In this document: piece by piece, positions 1 to 6,904 of the stretch
Layout: every line of letters starts with the position of its first letter
How positions within the stretch are numbered: the first letter of the stretch is position 1
Program-made: the position numbers and the translations under genes
Origin: JAAZPG01 sp012797375
GTDB lineage: Bacteria; Acidobacteriota; Aminicenantia; Aminicenantales; UBA4085
Reading direction: 5' to 3'
Length of the DNA: 10,805 nucleotides
NCBI GenBank assembly: GCA_937868205.1
Contig: CALMMC010000110.1
Coordinates: 1-10,805, forward strand
The notes under the pieces: model-generated
Told to the model about the DNA's origin: nothing
What the model saw: the letters and a program-made list of their open reading frames with translations, nothing else
Databases searched by the model: none

Positions 1-161
1 TTATATGTATGAGGGAGCATCAGGGGGAATACGTAAGCTGAAAGAGTGATGGGAGTATGTTGGATGTTATGGGAGCAAATGAGTAAAGAGGAGTTATATA
101 TGAAGGATGATGGATGAAGTGAACTTTTAAAACGAGAAATTGTTGTTTGTATTTTTTGTTT
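1..161. other. Non-genomic read-through noise outside the adapter
   Basis: This stretch is AT-rich and low in complexity, with no credible coding sequence, in sharp contrast to the GC-rich DNA from 228 onward. It lies immediately outside the P7 end of a sequencing adapter. On the complementary strand the adapter end is followed by A-rich and then pyrimidine-rich sequence, as expected when a read runs off the end of its template. I infer that it is base-calling noise carried into the assembly. It should not be annotated as chromosome. Confidence 0.85.
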
Positions 162-227
162 CAAGCAGAAGACGGCATACGAGATGCTCAGGAGTCTCGT
201 GGGCTCGGAGATGTGTATAAGAGACAG
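162..227 (+). other. Illumina Nextera i7 adapter (P7 + index + mosaic end)
   Basis: The order is exact: the 24-base P7 flow-cell primer at 162-185, an 8-base index GCTCAGGA at 186-193, the read-2 adapter arm GTCTCGTGGGCTCGG at 194-208, and the 19-bp Tn5 mosaic end AGATGTGTATAAGAGACAG at 209-227. From memory the index corresponds to Nextera N704 (sample-sheet TCCTGAGC). This is a library-preparation artefact and not a natural transposon end. Translating it gives the well-known contaminant peptides containing SYTHLRAHET (minus) and QAEDGIRDAQ (plus). Confidence 0.98.
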
Positions 228-446
228 GATATAAGGAGCAAAGGCCATCCAGGCCTTGTAATCGATGGAGATCGTCAGAAAGAAGACGATCAATCCGGCA
301 GCCATCCAAAGAAGCTGCTTCCAGGCGTATCCGCCGCCGCTGTCGGCCGAGGCGCTGTAGATCAGAAGGATCCCGGCGAGAGTGTTCGCGACCATCAAGG
401 CCGTGAGCACCCAGTCAATTTCCTTGAGTTGAACGCGGTCGATCAT
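228..446 (-). CDS. rodA: RodA, elongasome peptidoglycan glycosyltransferase (N-terminal fragment)
   Basis: Only the first 73 codons are present, because the gene is cut at 228 by adapter sequence. The visible part starts MIDRVQLKEIDWVLTALM and continues through a first membrane helix with the motif LLIYSAS. A second hydrophobic segment follows (LLWMAAGLIVFFLTISIDY). This layout is typical of the SEDS family, of which RodA polymerises glycan strands with PBP2 at the inner membrane. The ATG at 446 lies inside the end of the upstream PBP2 gene, giving a 32-nt overlap (415-446) that suggests coupled translation. No strong Shine-Dalgarno is visible. FtsW shares the fold, but the position directly after mrdA favours RodA. 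The catalytic Asp and later helices lie outside the window. Confidence 0.88.
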
Positions 447-2226
447 GGTTTGATTTATAAAGAGAAAACAATTTCCCGGCGATCGGCGCGGCCGTCGCCC
501 CTCCCCCGCCCCCGTATTCGACGAGAACGGTGACGACAAGCCGGGGCTGAGCGCGCGGCGCGAACCCGGTGAACCAAGAGTGCGTTTTCGCGGCTTTGGC
601 CCCGGTTCCGATGCGTTCGGCCGTCTCCCGGCTGATCGTTTGGGTCGAGCCGGTCTTTCCGCAGGCGGCGAAGCCCTCGACGCGGGCTCCTTGGCCCGTT
701 CCGCCCTCGTTGACCGACCGCCACATCCCCTCGATCACCTGTTCGAAAACCTCCGGCCGGACGTTCAAAGCGGAATCCCCCGGCGGCTCCTCCGAAGCGC
801 CGAGAACGAGATGAGGCCGAATGCCCCGCCCCCGGTTGGCCAGCCGGGCGGTCAAGACGGCCATCTGCAGCGGCGTCACCTGGAGCGGCCCTTGACCGAT
901 CGCCACGGAAATGGTCTCTCCGGGATACCACTCCTCGTTGCGCGTGGTTTTTTTCCACCGGGTCGAGGGCACCAGCCCTTCCTTTTCGCCGGGGATGTCG
1001 ACGCCGGTTTTCCTCCCCAGCCCCATCATCTCGGCATACCGGGCGATGGTATCGATCGGGATCCGGCGCCCGAGCTGATAGAAGAAGACGTTGCAAGAAT
1101 ACCGGATCGCGTCGCGCAGGGAAAGGGCGCCGTGACCGGCCTCATTCCAGCAGCGGCGGAGGGCTCCGTAGATCTCGATGCCCCCGCCGCAATAAAACGT
1201 CGTCTCCAGGCCGATGGTTCGGGAATCGAGAGCCGCGATCCCCATGACCGGCTTGAACAACGACCCGGGCGAATACTGCCCTTGCAAGGCGCGGTTGAGA
1301 AGGGGATTGTCGGGATTGTTGACGAACGACTGCCATTCCTCCGGCGTGAAACGGGTGATGAATTTGTTCGGATCGAACGTCGGGAAGCTGGCCAGAGCCA
1401 GGATCTCTCCGTTCGAGGGATCCAGGACGACGATCGCCCCCTCCCGGCCGGCCAGGAGCTCCTCGGCCTTGGCTTGGAGATCGTAATCGATCGTCAGGGC
1501 CAGCTTCTTTCCAGGCACGGGGTCGACGCGCTCCAGCTCGCTTTGCTTGCGGCCGAGGCTGTCGACGACGTCGATGACCCGTCCCTCCCGGCCGGCGATG
1601 CGACGGTCATATCCTTGTTCGATTCCCATTTTTCCGACCATGTCGCCGGGCCGCAGCTCTCGGGCCCGTTCCTTCAGGTCGTTGGCGTCGGCTTCCTGCA
1701 GGTACCCGAGGACATGGGAGCAGAACGACTGTCGCGGGTATAATCGTCTCGGCTCGGTCTCGACGATCAATTCCGGCAGGTCGTTTTTCCGCGCCTCGAT
1801 CCGGGCCACTTCTTCGAACGTCAATCGGTCCTTGACGACGATGGGCCGGAAGGCCGGCCAAGACTTGTATTTTTCGATGCGGGAGGCGACGACGGAGGGA
1901 TCCAACTCCAGGAGGGACGCGACGCGGGCGATGGAGGCCGCCTCGTCCCGGGTGTTCTCCCGGATGAAGGAAGCCTTGAAAGCCGCCCGGTTGTCGGCCA
2001 GGATGATGTCCCCGGTCCGGTCGGTCAGAATCGCCCGGGGCGCCGGCAGGATGATTTCCCGGGTCCGGTTGGCCACGGCCAGGGATTCGTACTTTTTATA
2101 ATCGAGAATCTGGATTTTCCAGTAGACGGCCAGGGCCAGGCCGCACAAGACGGCGACGATCACGAAAATGCGCCGGGCCCGGCGGCGGACCAGGGAGAAA
2201 TCCTCGTAAATGCCCTTATCGCTCAC
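415..2226 (-). CDS. mrdA: Penicillin-binding protein 2 (peptidoglycan D,D-transpeptidase)
   Basis: A 603-residue class B penicillin-binding protein that cross-links peptidoglycan during lateral-wall elongation, acting in the periplasm as RodA's partner. A short cytoplasmic tail (1-17) is followed by one membrane anchor at about 18-36. The non-catalytic pedestal/dimerisation region then runs to about 240 and the transpeptidase domain to about 590. All three active-site motifs are present: SLFK with nucleophile Ser322 and Lys325, SCN at 377-379, and KTG at 524-526. Length is normal for PBP2. The start is GTG, preceded by GGAAAG about six bases upstream, and overlaps the end of mreD by 11 nt. 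FtsI shares the fold, but the mreBCD-mrdA-rodA order identifies the elongation enzyme. The last ~10 codons are AT-rich and overlap the start of rodA. Confidence 0.96.
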   Translation of the reverse strand: MSDKGIYEDFSLVRRRARRIFVIVAVLCGLALAVYWKIQILDYKKYESLAVANRTREIILPAPRAILTDRTGDIILADNRAAFKASFIRENTRDEAASIARVASLLELDPSVVASRIEKYKSWPAFRPIVVKDRLTFEEVARIEARKNDLPELIVETEPRRLYPRQSFCSHVLGYLQEADANDLKERARELRPGDMVGKMGIEQGYDRRIAGREGRVIDVVDSLGRKQSELERVDPVPGKKLALTIDYDLQAKAEELLAGREGAIVVLDPSNGEILALASFPTFDPNKFITRFTPEEWQSFVNNPDNPLLNRALQGQYSPGSLFKPVMGIAALDSRTIGLETTFYCGGGIEIYGALRRCWNEAGHGALSLRDAIRYSCNVFFYQLGRRIPIDTIARYAEMMGLGRKTGVDIPGEKEGLVPSTRWKKTTRNEEWYPGETISVAIGQGPLQVTPLQMAVLTARLANRGRGIRPHLVLGASEEPPGDSALNVRPEVFEQVIEGMWRSVNEGGTGQGARVEGFAACGKTGSTQTISRETAERIGTGAKAAKTHSWFTGFAPRAQPRLVVTVLVEYGGGGGATAAPIAGKLFSLYKSNHDRPRSTQGN

Positions 2227-2698
2227 GGCGGGCTTTCCATCGGCGGATTCCGAGGTTGATCATCGCGGCCGCCGAGGCCGATACCGCCGGGCGCAGGAGG
2301 AGGAGCCCCCCGGACCACGGGAGGGGACTCCGGCCGATCAGGGCCGAAAGCCCGGCCCAGCCGGCGAACGTCCCGGCGGCCAGGACGGCGAAAAAGGCGA
2401 ACATCCGGAAAAACGGCTGGATGTTGATTTTGCGGGAGACGTATCCGGCCAGGAAACCGCCGAGCGTCAGGCTCAAACCGGCGAGGCCGAAGACGCCGAG
2501 GGAAAACGCGTCGACGATCAAGCCGCAGGCGGCGCCGAATACAGCCCCCGGCGCCTCGCCCTTGTGCGTCCCGAAGACGAGGACGGCCACGGAGAACACG
2601 TCCACGACCAGGTCGGCGGAGGCGGACAAAGGCCGGAGCAGGGAAAAGGCGAGAAAGGCGGCCGCCGCCGCGAGCGCGCCGTCGATCCAGTTTCTCAT
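2216..2698 (-). CDS. mreD: Rod shape-determining protein MreD
   Basis: A 160-residue, very hydrophobic inner-membrane protein. About five helices can be picked out, separated by short polar loops, with a basic C-terminal tail ending RRWKARRER. MreD family members are short polytopic proteins that bind MreC and help place the elongation machinery; sequence conservation is low, so this call rests on size, hydrophobicity and position. The ATG at 2698 is chosen because it makes an ATGA overlap with the mreC stop, a G/A-rich purine run (GGGGGGAAGGGA) precedes it, and the protein then starts directly before the first helix. Longer in-frame extensions reaching into mreC are shadow sequence. The TAA stop lies inside the start of mrdA. 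Confidence 0.88.
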   Translation of the reverse strand: MRNWIDGALAAAAAFLAFSLLRPLSASADLVVDVFSVAVLVFGTHKGEAPGAVFGAACGLIVDAFSLGVFGLAGLSLTLGGFLAGYVSRKINIQPFFRMFAFFAVLAAGTFAGWAGLSALIGRSPLPWSGGLLLLRPAVSASAAAMINLGIRRWKARRER

Positions 2699-3534
2699 TC
2701 CCTTCCCCCCGACGGCCCGGTCAAGACAGCGACGATCTCCAGGTCGCGGAAATCGAAGGCCGGCTGGACGGCGATTTTCTTGAAAAGCGATCCGTCCGTC
2801 CCGATGGAGACGATCGTTCCGGCCGGAAGTCCCGGCGGAAAAACGCGGTCGAACCCGGTCGTCGCCAGGGCTTCGTTTTCGACCAAGGATTCGTCGGAGG
2901 CCGGAACATAAATCATCCAAGCCCGGCCGGAGGCCGGGTCCCCGCTCAAGATCCCCGAGACGGGGTGCTCCAGGCCGCGGACGCTGACCGCGCTGAGGTT
3001 GTCGGTGATGAGCTGGACGGTCGCTTCGCCGGAATCGATCGGGGCGATGATCCGTCCGACCAGACGTCCCCGGGCGTCGACGACCGGCATCTGGAGCCGC
3101 ACTCCATGGCGTGTCCCCCGGTTGATGACGATCGATTTGAAGGGCTGGAGGGCATCGACGCCGATGACGTCGGCCAGGACGAACGCCCGGTCCAGCCGGT
3201 TGAGAAACGCGTCCGCGGCCGCCCGGTCCTCCAGCCGTTCGAGGCTGTTTCGGAGGAGGGCGTTCTCCTGCCGGAGCCGGAACAATTCGTCCCGGTACCT
3301 CCGGTTTTTTTCCTCCACGCGGCGCAGGTAAAGATACCGTCCCAAGAAATCCCCGCCGCCCCGGAGCGCGCTCCGAATCCCGTGCTGGATCGGGGCGAAG
3401 ACGGCGAACGCGGCCCGCTCGATATAGCTGGCCTCCTCGCCGAGGGGGATCTGGAAGGAAAGCAGGACCGCTTGAGCGAACATCAGGCCCGCCAGCACAA
3501 GTCCGTTTTTGCGCTCCTTCAGAAATCGCGGCAT
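2695..3534 (-). CDS. mreC: Rod shape-determining protein MreC
   Basis: A 279-residue bitopic inner-membrane protein that links cytoplasmic MreB filaments to PBP2/RodA in the periplasm. A short basic N-terminus (MPRFLKERKN) precedes one membrane helix at about 11-30. A charged coiled coil follows at about 68-107 (LRRVEEKNRRYRDELFRLRQ region and onward), and then the two-lobed beta domain at about 117-272. That domain contains family-like strings such as SIVINRGTRHGV, GRIIAPIDSGEATVQLITD and FPPGLPAGTIVSIG. Length is normal. The gene follows mreB by 15 nt with no clear Shine-Dalgarno in the gap, so it probably depends on readthrough coupling from mreB. Its stop overlaps the mreD start by four bases. 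Confidence 0.95.
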   Translation of the reverse strand: MPRFLKERKNGLVLAGLMFAQAVLLSFQIPLGEEASYIERAAFAVFAPIQHGIRSALRGGGDFLGRYLYLRRVEEKNRRYRDELFRLRQENALLRNSLERLEDRAAADAFLNRLDRAFVLADVIGVDALQPFKSIVINRGTRHGVRLQMPVVDARGRLVGRIIAPIDSGEATVQLITDNLSAVSVRGLEHPVSGILSGDPASGRAWMIYVPASDESLVENEALATTGFDRVFPPGLPAGTIVSIGTDGSLFKKIAVQPAFDFRDLEIVAVLTGPSGGRE

Positions 3535-3549
3535 GGCCGGGCCGCCGTT

Positions 3550-4581
3550 TTACGGAATGGCGATCTTGCGGAGCAGGTCGATATCGTCCAGCATCTTTCC
3601 CGCTCCCAGGACGACGGCCGTCAGCGGATCGTCGGTGATGAACACGGGCAGCTGCGTCTCTTCCCGGATGCGCTTGTCCAGGTTCTTGAGAAGAGCTCCG
3701 CCGCCGGTCAGGATGACCCCGCGGTCGATGATGTCGGCCGACAACTCCGGAGGCGTTTTTTCCAGGGCGATCCGAACGGCGTTGATGATCGCCCCCACGA
3801 CCTCCTCGAGGGCTTCGCGGATCTCCTGGTCATCGATGACGATCGTCTTCGGGATGCCCTCGCGGAGGTCGCGGCCCTTGATCTCCATGGTCAGGGGCTG
3901 GTCGAGGGGGTAGGCCGATCCGATTTGGATCTTGACTTGCTCGGCCGACCGCTCCCCGATCAGGAGGTTGTATTTCTTCTTGAGATACTGAAGGATCGCC
4001 TCGTCCATCTCGTTGCCGGCGATCCGGATCGAATGATTAAAGACGATGCCGTCCATGGAAATGACGGCGATATCCGTGGTCCCGCCGCCGATGTCGACGA
4101 CCATGTTCCCCGTCGGCTCGGAAATCGGCAGCTCGGCCCCGACGGCGGCCGACATCGGCTGCTCGACAAGGAAGACCTCGGTCGCCTTGGCCCGCATGGC
4201 CACGTCCTTGACCGCCCGGCGCTCGACTTGGGTGATCCCGGTGGGAATGCCGATCACGATGCGCGGCCGGAGAAGGAATCCGCGGTTGTTGGTCGCTTCC
4301 TTGATGAAGAAGTCCAGCATCTTCTCGGCGATCTCGAAGTCGGCGATCACCCCGTCTCGCATCGGCCGGATGGCCAGGATGTTGGCCGGGGTTTTCCCGA
4401 GCATCTCCTTGGCCCGCTGGCCGACGGCCTCGACCTTGCCGGTCTGCTTGTTGAGAACGACGATGGACGGTTCCTGGATGATGATCCCCTTGCCCTTCAT
4501 GTAGACGAGGGTGTTGGCCGTTCCCAAGTCGATGGCTAAGTCGCAGAAAAGCCTGTTCTTGAACCAGCGATAAAGACTCAT
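3550..4581 (-). CDS. mreB: Rod shape-determining protein MreB (bacterial actin)
   Basis: A 343-residue actin-family ATPase that forms membrane-bound filaments directing lateral-wall synthesis. The nucleotide-binding motifs are clear: phosphate-1 DLGTANT at 18-24, phosphate-2 DIGGGTTD at 163-170, and the adenosine motif LTGGGALLKN at 291-300. The N-terminus MSLYRWFKNRLF is amphipathic and could serve as the membrane-binding helix. One residue is unusual: the strand usually reading E-E-P-M-A-A-A reads E140-Q141-P142-M-S-A-A. Q141 replaces the glutamate aligned with Caulobacter MreB E140 and E. coli E143, which has been implicated in ATP hydrolysis. The start is an ATG with AAGGAAGAG six bases upstream. 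It is the first gene of the minus-strand mreBCD-mrdA-rodA operon. Confidence 0.98.
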   Translation of the reverse strand: MSLYRWFKNRLFCDLAIDLGTANTLVYMKGKGIIIQEPSIVVLNKQTGKVEAVGQRAKEMLGKTPANILAIRPMRDGVIADFEIAEKMLDFFIKEATNNRGFLLRPRIVIGIPTGITQVERRAVKDVAMRAKATEVFLVEQPMSAAVGAELPISEPTGNMVVDIGGGTTDIAVISMDGIVFNHSIRIAGNEMDEAILQYLKKKYNLLIGERSAEQVKIQIGSAYPLDQPLTMEIKGRDLREGIPKTIVIDDQEIREALEEVVGAIINAVRIALEKTPPELSADIIDRGVILTGGGALLKNLDKRIREETQLPVFITDDPLTAVVLGAGKMLDDIDLLRKIAIP

Positions 4582-4587
4582 GCCGAA

Positions 4588-4596
4588 CTCTTCCTT
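4588..4596 (-). promoter_or_regulatory. Shine-Dalgarno of mreB
   Basis: On the minus strand AAGGAAGAG is followed by a six-base spacer (4582-4587) and the ATG at 4581. This fixes the mreB start, and it is the strongest ribosome binding site in the shape operon. Confidence 0.75.
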
Positions 4597-4626
4597 GCGT
4601 GAATCCTAATTCTTTTGAGAGACGCT

Positions 4627-4655
4627 ATTTAAACACAATTCGCCGCGGGGCGCAA
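4627..4655 (-). promoter_or_regulatory. Possible sigma70-type promoter of the mreBCD-mrdA-rodA operon
   Basis: On the minus strand, TTGCGC (4650-4655) and TTAAAT (4627-4632) are separated by exactly 17 bases (4633-4649), in the AT-rich patch upstream of mreB. The -35 matches the consensus at three of six positions and the -10 at four of six, so this is a weak candidate. Its placement about 46 bases before the start codon and divergent from the transporter promoter is sensible. Nothing better is visible between the two divergent genes. Confidence 0.35.
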
Positions 4656-4711
4656 TGGAACGCGGATCCGCCGCCGGCGGACGCCCGGAAACGGGAGGAA
4701 GAGGTCCGCCC

Positions 4712-4740
4712 TTGACTGAAAACATGATTCCCGATATAAA
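4712..4740 (+). promoter_or_regulatory. Strong sigma70-like promoter of the OPT transporter gene
   Basis: TTGACT (4712-4717, five of six to consensus) and TATAAA (4735-4740, five of six) are separated by exactly 17 bases. The predicted transcription start is near 4747, leaving a leader of about 20 bases that carries the AAGGAGG ribosome site. This is the best promoter match in the window. Confidence 0.75.
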
Positions 4741-4755
4741 TGGGGCTTCCGTTCC

Positions 4756-4762
4756 AAGGAGG
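4756..4762 (+). promoter_or_regulatory. Shine-Dalgarno of the OPT transporter gene
   Basis: AAGGAGG is a perfect match to the anti-Shine-Dalgarno, with a short four-base spacer to the ATG at 4767. It rules out the in-frame upstream start at 4740, which would lie inside the promoter -10 region and upstream of this site. Confidence 0.8.
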
Positions 4763-4766
4763 CCGC

Positions 4767-6791
4767 ATGAGCCATCAACCGTTCGTTCCAGAAAAAACCG
4801 ATATGAAGGAATTCACCCTCCGGGCCCTTTTGATCGGGCTCGTGATGACCGTCGTCCTGGGAGCGGCCAATGCCTACCTCGGCCTGCGGGCCGGAATGAC
4901 GATCGCCGCCACCTACCCCGCGGCCGTCATCGGCATGGCCGTCCTGCGCCTGATGAAGGGTTCCATTCTTGAGGAGAACTTCGCCCGGACCGTCGGTTCC
5001 ATCGGAGAATCGGTCGCCGCCGGGGCCATTTTCACGATTCCGGCTTTCTTGATCGCCGGCGTGTGGCTGAAGTTCGACACCTTCGACGCTTATATTAAAA
5101 CGACCGCGCTGCTCTTCGTCGGCGGCCTTCTCGGAATCCTGTTCGTCACTTTCCTCCGCCGGGTCATGGTCACCGATCCCGAGCTCGGCTTTCCCGAGTC
5201 CGTGGCCGCGGCCGAGATCCACAAGGCCGGCCAGCACGGCAGCAGCAGCGCCAAGCACCTCTTCCGGGCGATGGGCGCCGGGTCCTTCTTCTATGCCCTT
5301 GACATGTTCGGCATCTACGCCTCCAGCAAGGATTTCCTCTTCAAGATCGGCAAGATCGGCCAGAGCTTCGTTCGTCTCGGAACGGAGGAAGCCTCGACCA
5401 AGGTGACCGCCGGCGGCATGGTCTCCGTCTCGGGCCCGGGCATTTTCCCGGCCTACCTCGGCGTGGGCTATATCATCGGCCCGCGGCTGGCCTCCCTCAA
5501 CTTCGCCGGCGGCCTCCTGGCCTGGGGCCTGTTCGCCCCGGTGCTCATGTTCTTCCTCGGCCCCCAGCTGATCGACATGATCTACGGGGCCGGGGCCGTC
5601 GTTCCCGCCGAGGATTGGGGCGGCCTGGTCACCAACGTATGGAAGTTCATCATCCGGCCCATCGCCGTCGGAGGGATGCTCGTCGGGGCCGGCTACACGC
5701 TCTTCAAGATGCGGAAGAACCTGTCCGCCGGCGTCAAACGGTCGTTCTCCGACGTCAAGAAGGCGACCGGCCAGACTCACGTCGTCTCCCGTCTCGAAAA
5801 AGACCTCAACATCAAGATCGTCCTGGGCGGCCTGGCCCTGACGTTCATCTGCATGATTCTCGTCTACCGCGTTTTCGCCGGGGCGTTTTTCCCGGCCCTG
5901 ATCGCCGCGGTCGTCATGGGCGTGGCCGGCTTCTTCTTCGCCGCCGTCTCGGGGAACCTCGTCGGGACGATCGGCTCCTCCAACAATCCCATCTCCGGCC
6001 TGACTCTTTCGACCTTGATCATCGCCGCCCTCCTCATGGTCGTCGTCGGGGCGGCCGGGGCCAGCGGCGTGGCCGCCGTCCTGGGCGTGGCCGCGGTCGT
6101 TTGCGTGTCCTCGGCCGTGGCCGGCGAAATGCTCCAGGACCTCAAGGTCGGGCACATCCTCGGCGGAACGCCATGGAAAATGGAGGTCGGAAACGTCATC
6201 GGAATCTTCTTGGCCGCGGCCGTTATGTATTTTCCGATGATGCTGCTCCACGGCGCCTACACGTTCGGCAGCCGCGAGCTGGCCGCCCCCCAAGCGGGCT
6301 TGATGGCCGCCCTGGCCAAGGGGATCGTCGGCGGAGAAATGGCCTGGCCCCTGGTCATCGCCGGAATGCTGATGGGCTTCGCCATGATTCTTCTCCAAGT
6401 CAAATCTCCGATGCTGGTTTCCGTCGGCATGTACCTCCCGCTGGAAACGACCTTCGCCATCTTCGTCGGCGGCATGATCAAGGGACTGGCCGACAAGGCC
6501 GTGGCCAAGCGCCGGCTCAATCCCGCCCAGAAGGCCCGGGCGGAGAACGTCGGCATCCTGATCGCCGCCGGGCTGATCGCCGGCGAGGGATTGACCGGCT
6601 TGTTCAAGGCCCTCTGGAAAATCCTGTTCCTTCAGAACGCCATTAAGTTCGACGTGCCGCGCCTCTTCAGCGCCCCGTCCTACTGGCTCGGCCTCTTGGC
6701 CATCGCGGCCATGGCCTGGTACCTGATCTACGTGCCGATCCGGAACGCCGGAAAGGCCGATGAGCCCCCGCCGCCGTCGGCGGTTATGTAA
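4767..6791 (+). CDS. OPT family oligopeptide transporter
   Basis: A 674-residue polytopic inner-membrane protein of the OPT superfamily (Pfam OPT type), whose members import small peptides or metal-chelate complexes using an ion gradient. Family hallmarks seen here are the N-terminal segment NAYLGLRAGMTIA (35-47), the central GSSNNPISG (403-411), DLKVGHILGGTP (458-469) and GMYLPLETTFAIFVGG (554-569). Long hydrophobic helices occur throughout, and the C-terminus is short and proline-rich (DEPPPPSAVM). Length is typical for prokaryotic members. The substrate cannot be read from the sequence; peptides are the default and metal-siderophore uptake is known elsewhere in the superfamily. It is a single-gene transcription unit with its own promoter, ribosome site and terminator, lying between the divergent shape operon and def-fmt. 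Confidence 0.93.
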   Translation: MSHQPFVPEKTDMKEFTLRALLIGLVMTVVLGAANAYLGLRAGMTIAATYPAAVIGMAVLRLMKGSILEENFARTVGSIGESVAAGAIFTIPAFLIAGVWLKFDTFDAYIKTTALLFVGGLLGILFVTFLRRVMVTDPELGFPESVAAAEIHKAGQHGSSSAKHLFRAMGAGSFFYALDMFGIYASSKDFLFKIGKIGQSFVRLGTEEASTKVTAGGMVSVSGPGIFPAYLGVGYIIGPRLASLNFAGGLLAWGLFAPVLMFFLGPQLIDMIYGAGAVVPAEDWGGLVTNVWKFIIRPIAVGGMLVGAGYTLFKMRKNLSAGVKRSFSDVKKATGQTHVVSRLEKDLNIKIVLGGLALTFICMILVYRVFAGAFFPALIAAVVMGVAGFFFAAVSGNLVGTIGSSNNPISGLTLSTLIIAALLMVVVGAAGASGVAAVLGVAAVVCVSSAVAGEMLQDLKVGHILGGTPWKMEVGNVIGIFLAAAVMYFPMMLLHGAYTFGSRELAAPQAGLMAALAKGIVGGEMAWPLVIAGMLMGFAMILLQVKSPMLVSVGMYLPLETTFAIFVGGMIKGLADKAVAKRRLNPAQKARAENVGILIAAGLIAGEGLTGLFKALWKILFLQNAIKFDVPRLFSAPSYWLGLLAIAAMAWYLIYVPIRNAGKADEPPPPSAVM

Positions 6792-6798
6792 AGCAAGG

Positions 6799-6839
6799 AA
6801 AAAGGGGGACGGAACCTTGTTCCGTCCCCCTTTTTTTTT
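6799..6839 (+). terminator. Rho-independent terminator after the OPT gene
   Basis: GGGGGACGGAA (6804-6814) pairs perfectly with TTCCGTCCCCC (6820-6830) around the five-base loop CCTTG, followed by nine Ts (6831-6839). Five As at 6799-6803 can lengthen the stem into the T-tract and would make it work in both directions. It begins seven bases after the OPT stop codon. Confidence 0.95.
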
Positions 6840-6863
6840 CCTCTCGAGAAGCCGCCCGGCGGC

Positions 6864-6897
6864 CGCCGGCAAGCCGCCGCGCCGGCGCTCTTTTTTT
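6864..6897 (+). terminator. Possible second, tandem terminator hairpin
   Basis: CGCCGGC (6864-6870) and GCCGGCG (6881-6887) form a perfect 7-bp GC stem with a ten-base loop, followed by CTC and seven Ts (6891-6897). It lies 25 bases after the main terminator. It may act as a backup terminator, or be a chance product of the GC-rich, GCC-GGC-repetitive sequence. Confidence 0.45.
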
Positions 6898-6904
6898 CAC
6901 CCCC

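Noticed and set aside
209..227. A natural Tn5-like transposon end
   Set aside because: The 19-bp mosaic end is part of a full Nextera adapter with index and P7 primer, so it is from library preparation.
127..309. A 60-codon minus-strand frame at the left end
   Set aside because: It joins a wrong frame of rodA to translated adapter (SYTHLRAHET) and noise, a known contaminant protein pattern.
147..533. A 128-codon plus-strand frame beginning near the left end
   Set aside because: Its first part is translated adapter (QAEDGIRDAQ), and the rest is antisense to rodA and mrdA.
580..1743. A 387-codon plus-strand frame opposite mrdA
   Set aside because: PBP2 active-site motifs on the minus strand show which strand codes; the plus frame has shadow composition rich in Arg, Pro and Asp.
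2696..2920. Extending mreD upstream to 2920
   Set aside because: The extra 74 residues lie entirely inside mreC, are Arg-rich and lack hydrophobic character; the ATGA overlap at 2695-2698 gives the natural start.
2965..4539. A 524-codon plus-strand frame opposite mreC and mreB
   Set aside because: It is a shadow of highly conserved mreB/mreC on the other strand; its translation is a charged low-complexity string without recognisable domains.
4629..6872. A 747-codon open frame on the minus strand, antisense to the OPT gene
   Set aside because: The composition is extremely rich in Gly, Asp, Glu, Arg and His with no hydrophobic core, as expected for the antisense of a GC-rich membrane-protein gene. 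The plus strand carries clear OPT motifs, promoter, ribosome site and terminator.
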